In this document: positions 63,176-64,000 of the stretch, one piece after another
Position numbering within the stretch: the stretch's first letter is position 1
How the letters are laid out: every line of letters starts with the position of its first letter
Position numbers and translations under genes: made by a program
NCBI GenBank assembly: GCA_016713125.1
Contig: JADJPT010000012.1
Coordinates: 1 to 64,000 of the forward strand
Source: Betaproteobacteria bacterium
Lineage (GTDB): Bacteria; Pseudomonadota; Gammaproteobacteria; Burkholderiales; SG8-39
Length of the DNA: 64,000 bases
Reading direction: 5' to 3'
The notes under the pieces: generated by a model
Databases searched by the model: none
Told to the model about the DNA's origin: nothing
Seen by the model: only the letters and a program-made list of their open reading frames with translations

Positions 63176-64000
63176 ATGTTGACGGCCGATCCCGTCCGCA
63201 CCGGCGGCACCAAGCGGCATGTGGGCAGGTTCCACATCCTGTTATTGGTCGCGGGTATCGCGACCGCGTGGCTGCTCGCCCATCCGTACACCGGGATCCG
63301 GCACGACGGCCGCCTGTACCTGGGCATGGCGCTGGCCCAGTTGGATGCGCAGGCCTATGCCAGGGACTTGTTCTTCGCCTACGGAGCGCAGGATCGCTAC
63401 ACGCTGTTTCCCAGGCTGTATGCAGTCTTGATAGACCTGATGGGCGTGCCCGCGGCGGCCAAGTTCCTGTTGCTGGCCTGTCAGGCCGCCTTCATCGCTT
63501 CTGCCGCAGCCCTGCTGCGCACCCTGTGCAGGGGAACGCTGTTCTGGCTGGCACTCGCCGCCGTCTGCTGCCTGCCCGGCGGCTATGGGCCGCGCGGCAT
63601 ATTCGCGTTTGGCGAGACCTTCCTCACTGCACGCAATCTGGCGGAGCCCCTTTGTCTGGCCGCTCTGGCCCTGCTGGTGCACGGACGCACGGGCTGGGCT
63701 GCATTAACGCTGGTGGGCGCCGGACTGATGCATCCGCTGATCGCCCTGCCGGCGGTCGCGACGGGCTGGCTGTACCTGTGCCTTGCCGATCGCCGCTGGT
63801 GGTGGCTGGCCGCGGCCGCACCGCTGGCCTTCGTACCCGCCACGCTCGGCATCGCCCCTTTCGATGGCCTGCTTGCGCGCTACGACGCGCCGTGGCTCGC
63901 CATCGTGCGCAGCGGTCTCGCCTTCCTGTTTCCGTCGCATTGGAGCAACGAGGACTGGATGCGGCTGGCCTACGACGCGCTGCTGGTCGGCCTGGCCTGG
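63176..64000 (+). CDS. Polytopic membrane protein, GT-C-like, copy 2 (partial, 3' end off window)
   Basis: A frame open from the ATG at 63176 to the last base gives 275 residues so far. It matches copy 1 (59299-61179) along its whole visible length: LAHPYTGIRHDGRLYLGMAL, DLFFAYGAQDRYTLFPRLY, ETFLTARNLAEPLCLAALAL, LMHPLIALPAVATGWLYL and YDAPWLAIVRSGLAFLFPSH. It has at least six helices here. It starts 8 bases after the FAD-enzyme gene and must belong to the same transcript. Function is unassigned, as for copy 1. Confidence 0.88.
   Translation, partial: MLTADPVRTGGTKRHVGRFHILLLVAGIATAWLLAHPYTGIRHDGRLYLGMALAQLDAQAYARDLFFAYGAQDRYTLFPRLYAVLIDLMGVPAAAKFLLLACQAAFIASAAALLRTLCRGTLFWLALAAVCCLPGGYGPRGIFAFGETFLTARNLAEPLCLAALALLVHGRTGWAALTLVGAGLMHPLIALPAVATGWLYLCLADRRWWWLAAAAPLAFVPATLGIAPFDGLLARYDAPWLAIVRSGLAFLFPSHWSNEDWMRLAYDALLVGLAW

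Noticed and set aside
1..64000. CRISPR arrays, tRNA or rRNA genes, insertion sequences, prophage genes
   Set aside because: I looked for regular repeats, cloverleaf-type ends, transposase motifs and phage genes and saw none I could support.

Overview
The window is about 64 kb of GC-rich, densely packed chromosomal DNA. I read it as a betaproteobacterium (Burkholderiales/Rhodocyclales type). The main reason is the block valS-holC-pepA | lptF-lptG | RDD-DUF3106-DUF3619-sigma factor | ilvB-ilvH-ilvC-(lipoprotein)-psd-pssA-leuA, a familiar gene order in that class; genus is not resolved. I saw no tRNA, rRNA, CRISPR array, prophage or insertion sequence.

Layout: (1) 1-5.9 kb, minus strand: two sensor-kinase systems, a CHASE3-type kinase with a CheY-like receiver and a receiver-GAF protein, then a NarL-type pair downstream of a histone-deacetylase-like hydrolase. 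(2) 6.9-10.1 kb, plus: a MoxR AAA+ ATPase and a membrane Ser/Thr kinase with a sensor domain. (3) 10.1-13.8 kb: nucleoside transporter, pyrF, a WrbA-like flavoprotein, DUF2069, DUF1415. (4) 13.8-22 kb, minus: leucine, isoleucine/valine and phosphatidylethanolamine synthesis, interrupted by a Ser/Thr kinase fused to a cyclic-nucleotide-binding-type domain. (5) 22-32 kb: an ECF-like sigma factor and associated small proteins, the LPS exporter pair LptF/LptG, aminopeptidase A, Pol III chi, valyl-tRNA synthetase. (6) 32-34.7 kb: a methyltransferase, an MFS transporter, one unrecognised protein. (7) 34.7-40.8 kb: TusA plus a cytoplasmic three-subunit molybdoenzyme of SoeABC (sulfite-oxidising) type, and a divergent ChrB. 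(8) 40.8-47.8 kb: a BepA-like protease, MoaC, a methyltransferase, a thioredoxin-like protein and a MacAB-type efflux pump. (9) 47.9-64 kb: surface-glycan genes (methyltransferases, GT2 and GT4 transferases, flippase, DPM1-like transferase, GT-C-like protein), then a type IV pilin with its own RpoN-type promoter and terminator. The pilin is followed by an overlapping plus-strand operon: polytopic membrane protein, GtrA, UGM-like FAD enzyme, and a second copy of the polytopic protein running off the right edge.

Two points matter for use. First, about twenty otherwise well-conserved genes carry 1-2 base indels, mostly in homopolymers or GC dinucleotide runs. These look like residual sequencing or assembly errors, so I give whole-gene coordinates across them and state where each break lies. 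Second, the most promising candidate for something new is the pilin-linked module at 58.6-64 kb. It combines a lipid-linked-sugar type of machinery (DPM1-like transferase, GtrA, GT-C-like proteins, UGM-like enzyme) with a lone pilin gene. Pilin or surface glycosylation is the hypothesis; the sequence does not prove it.
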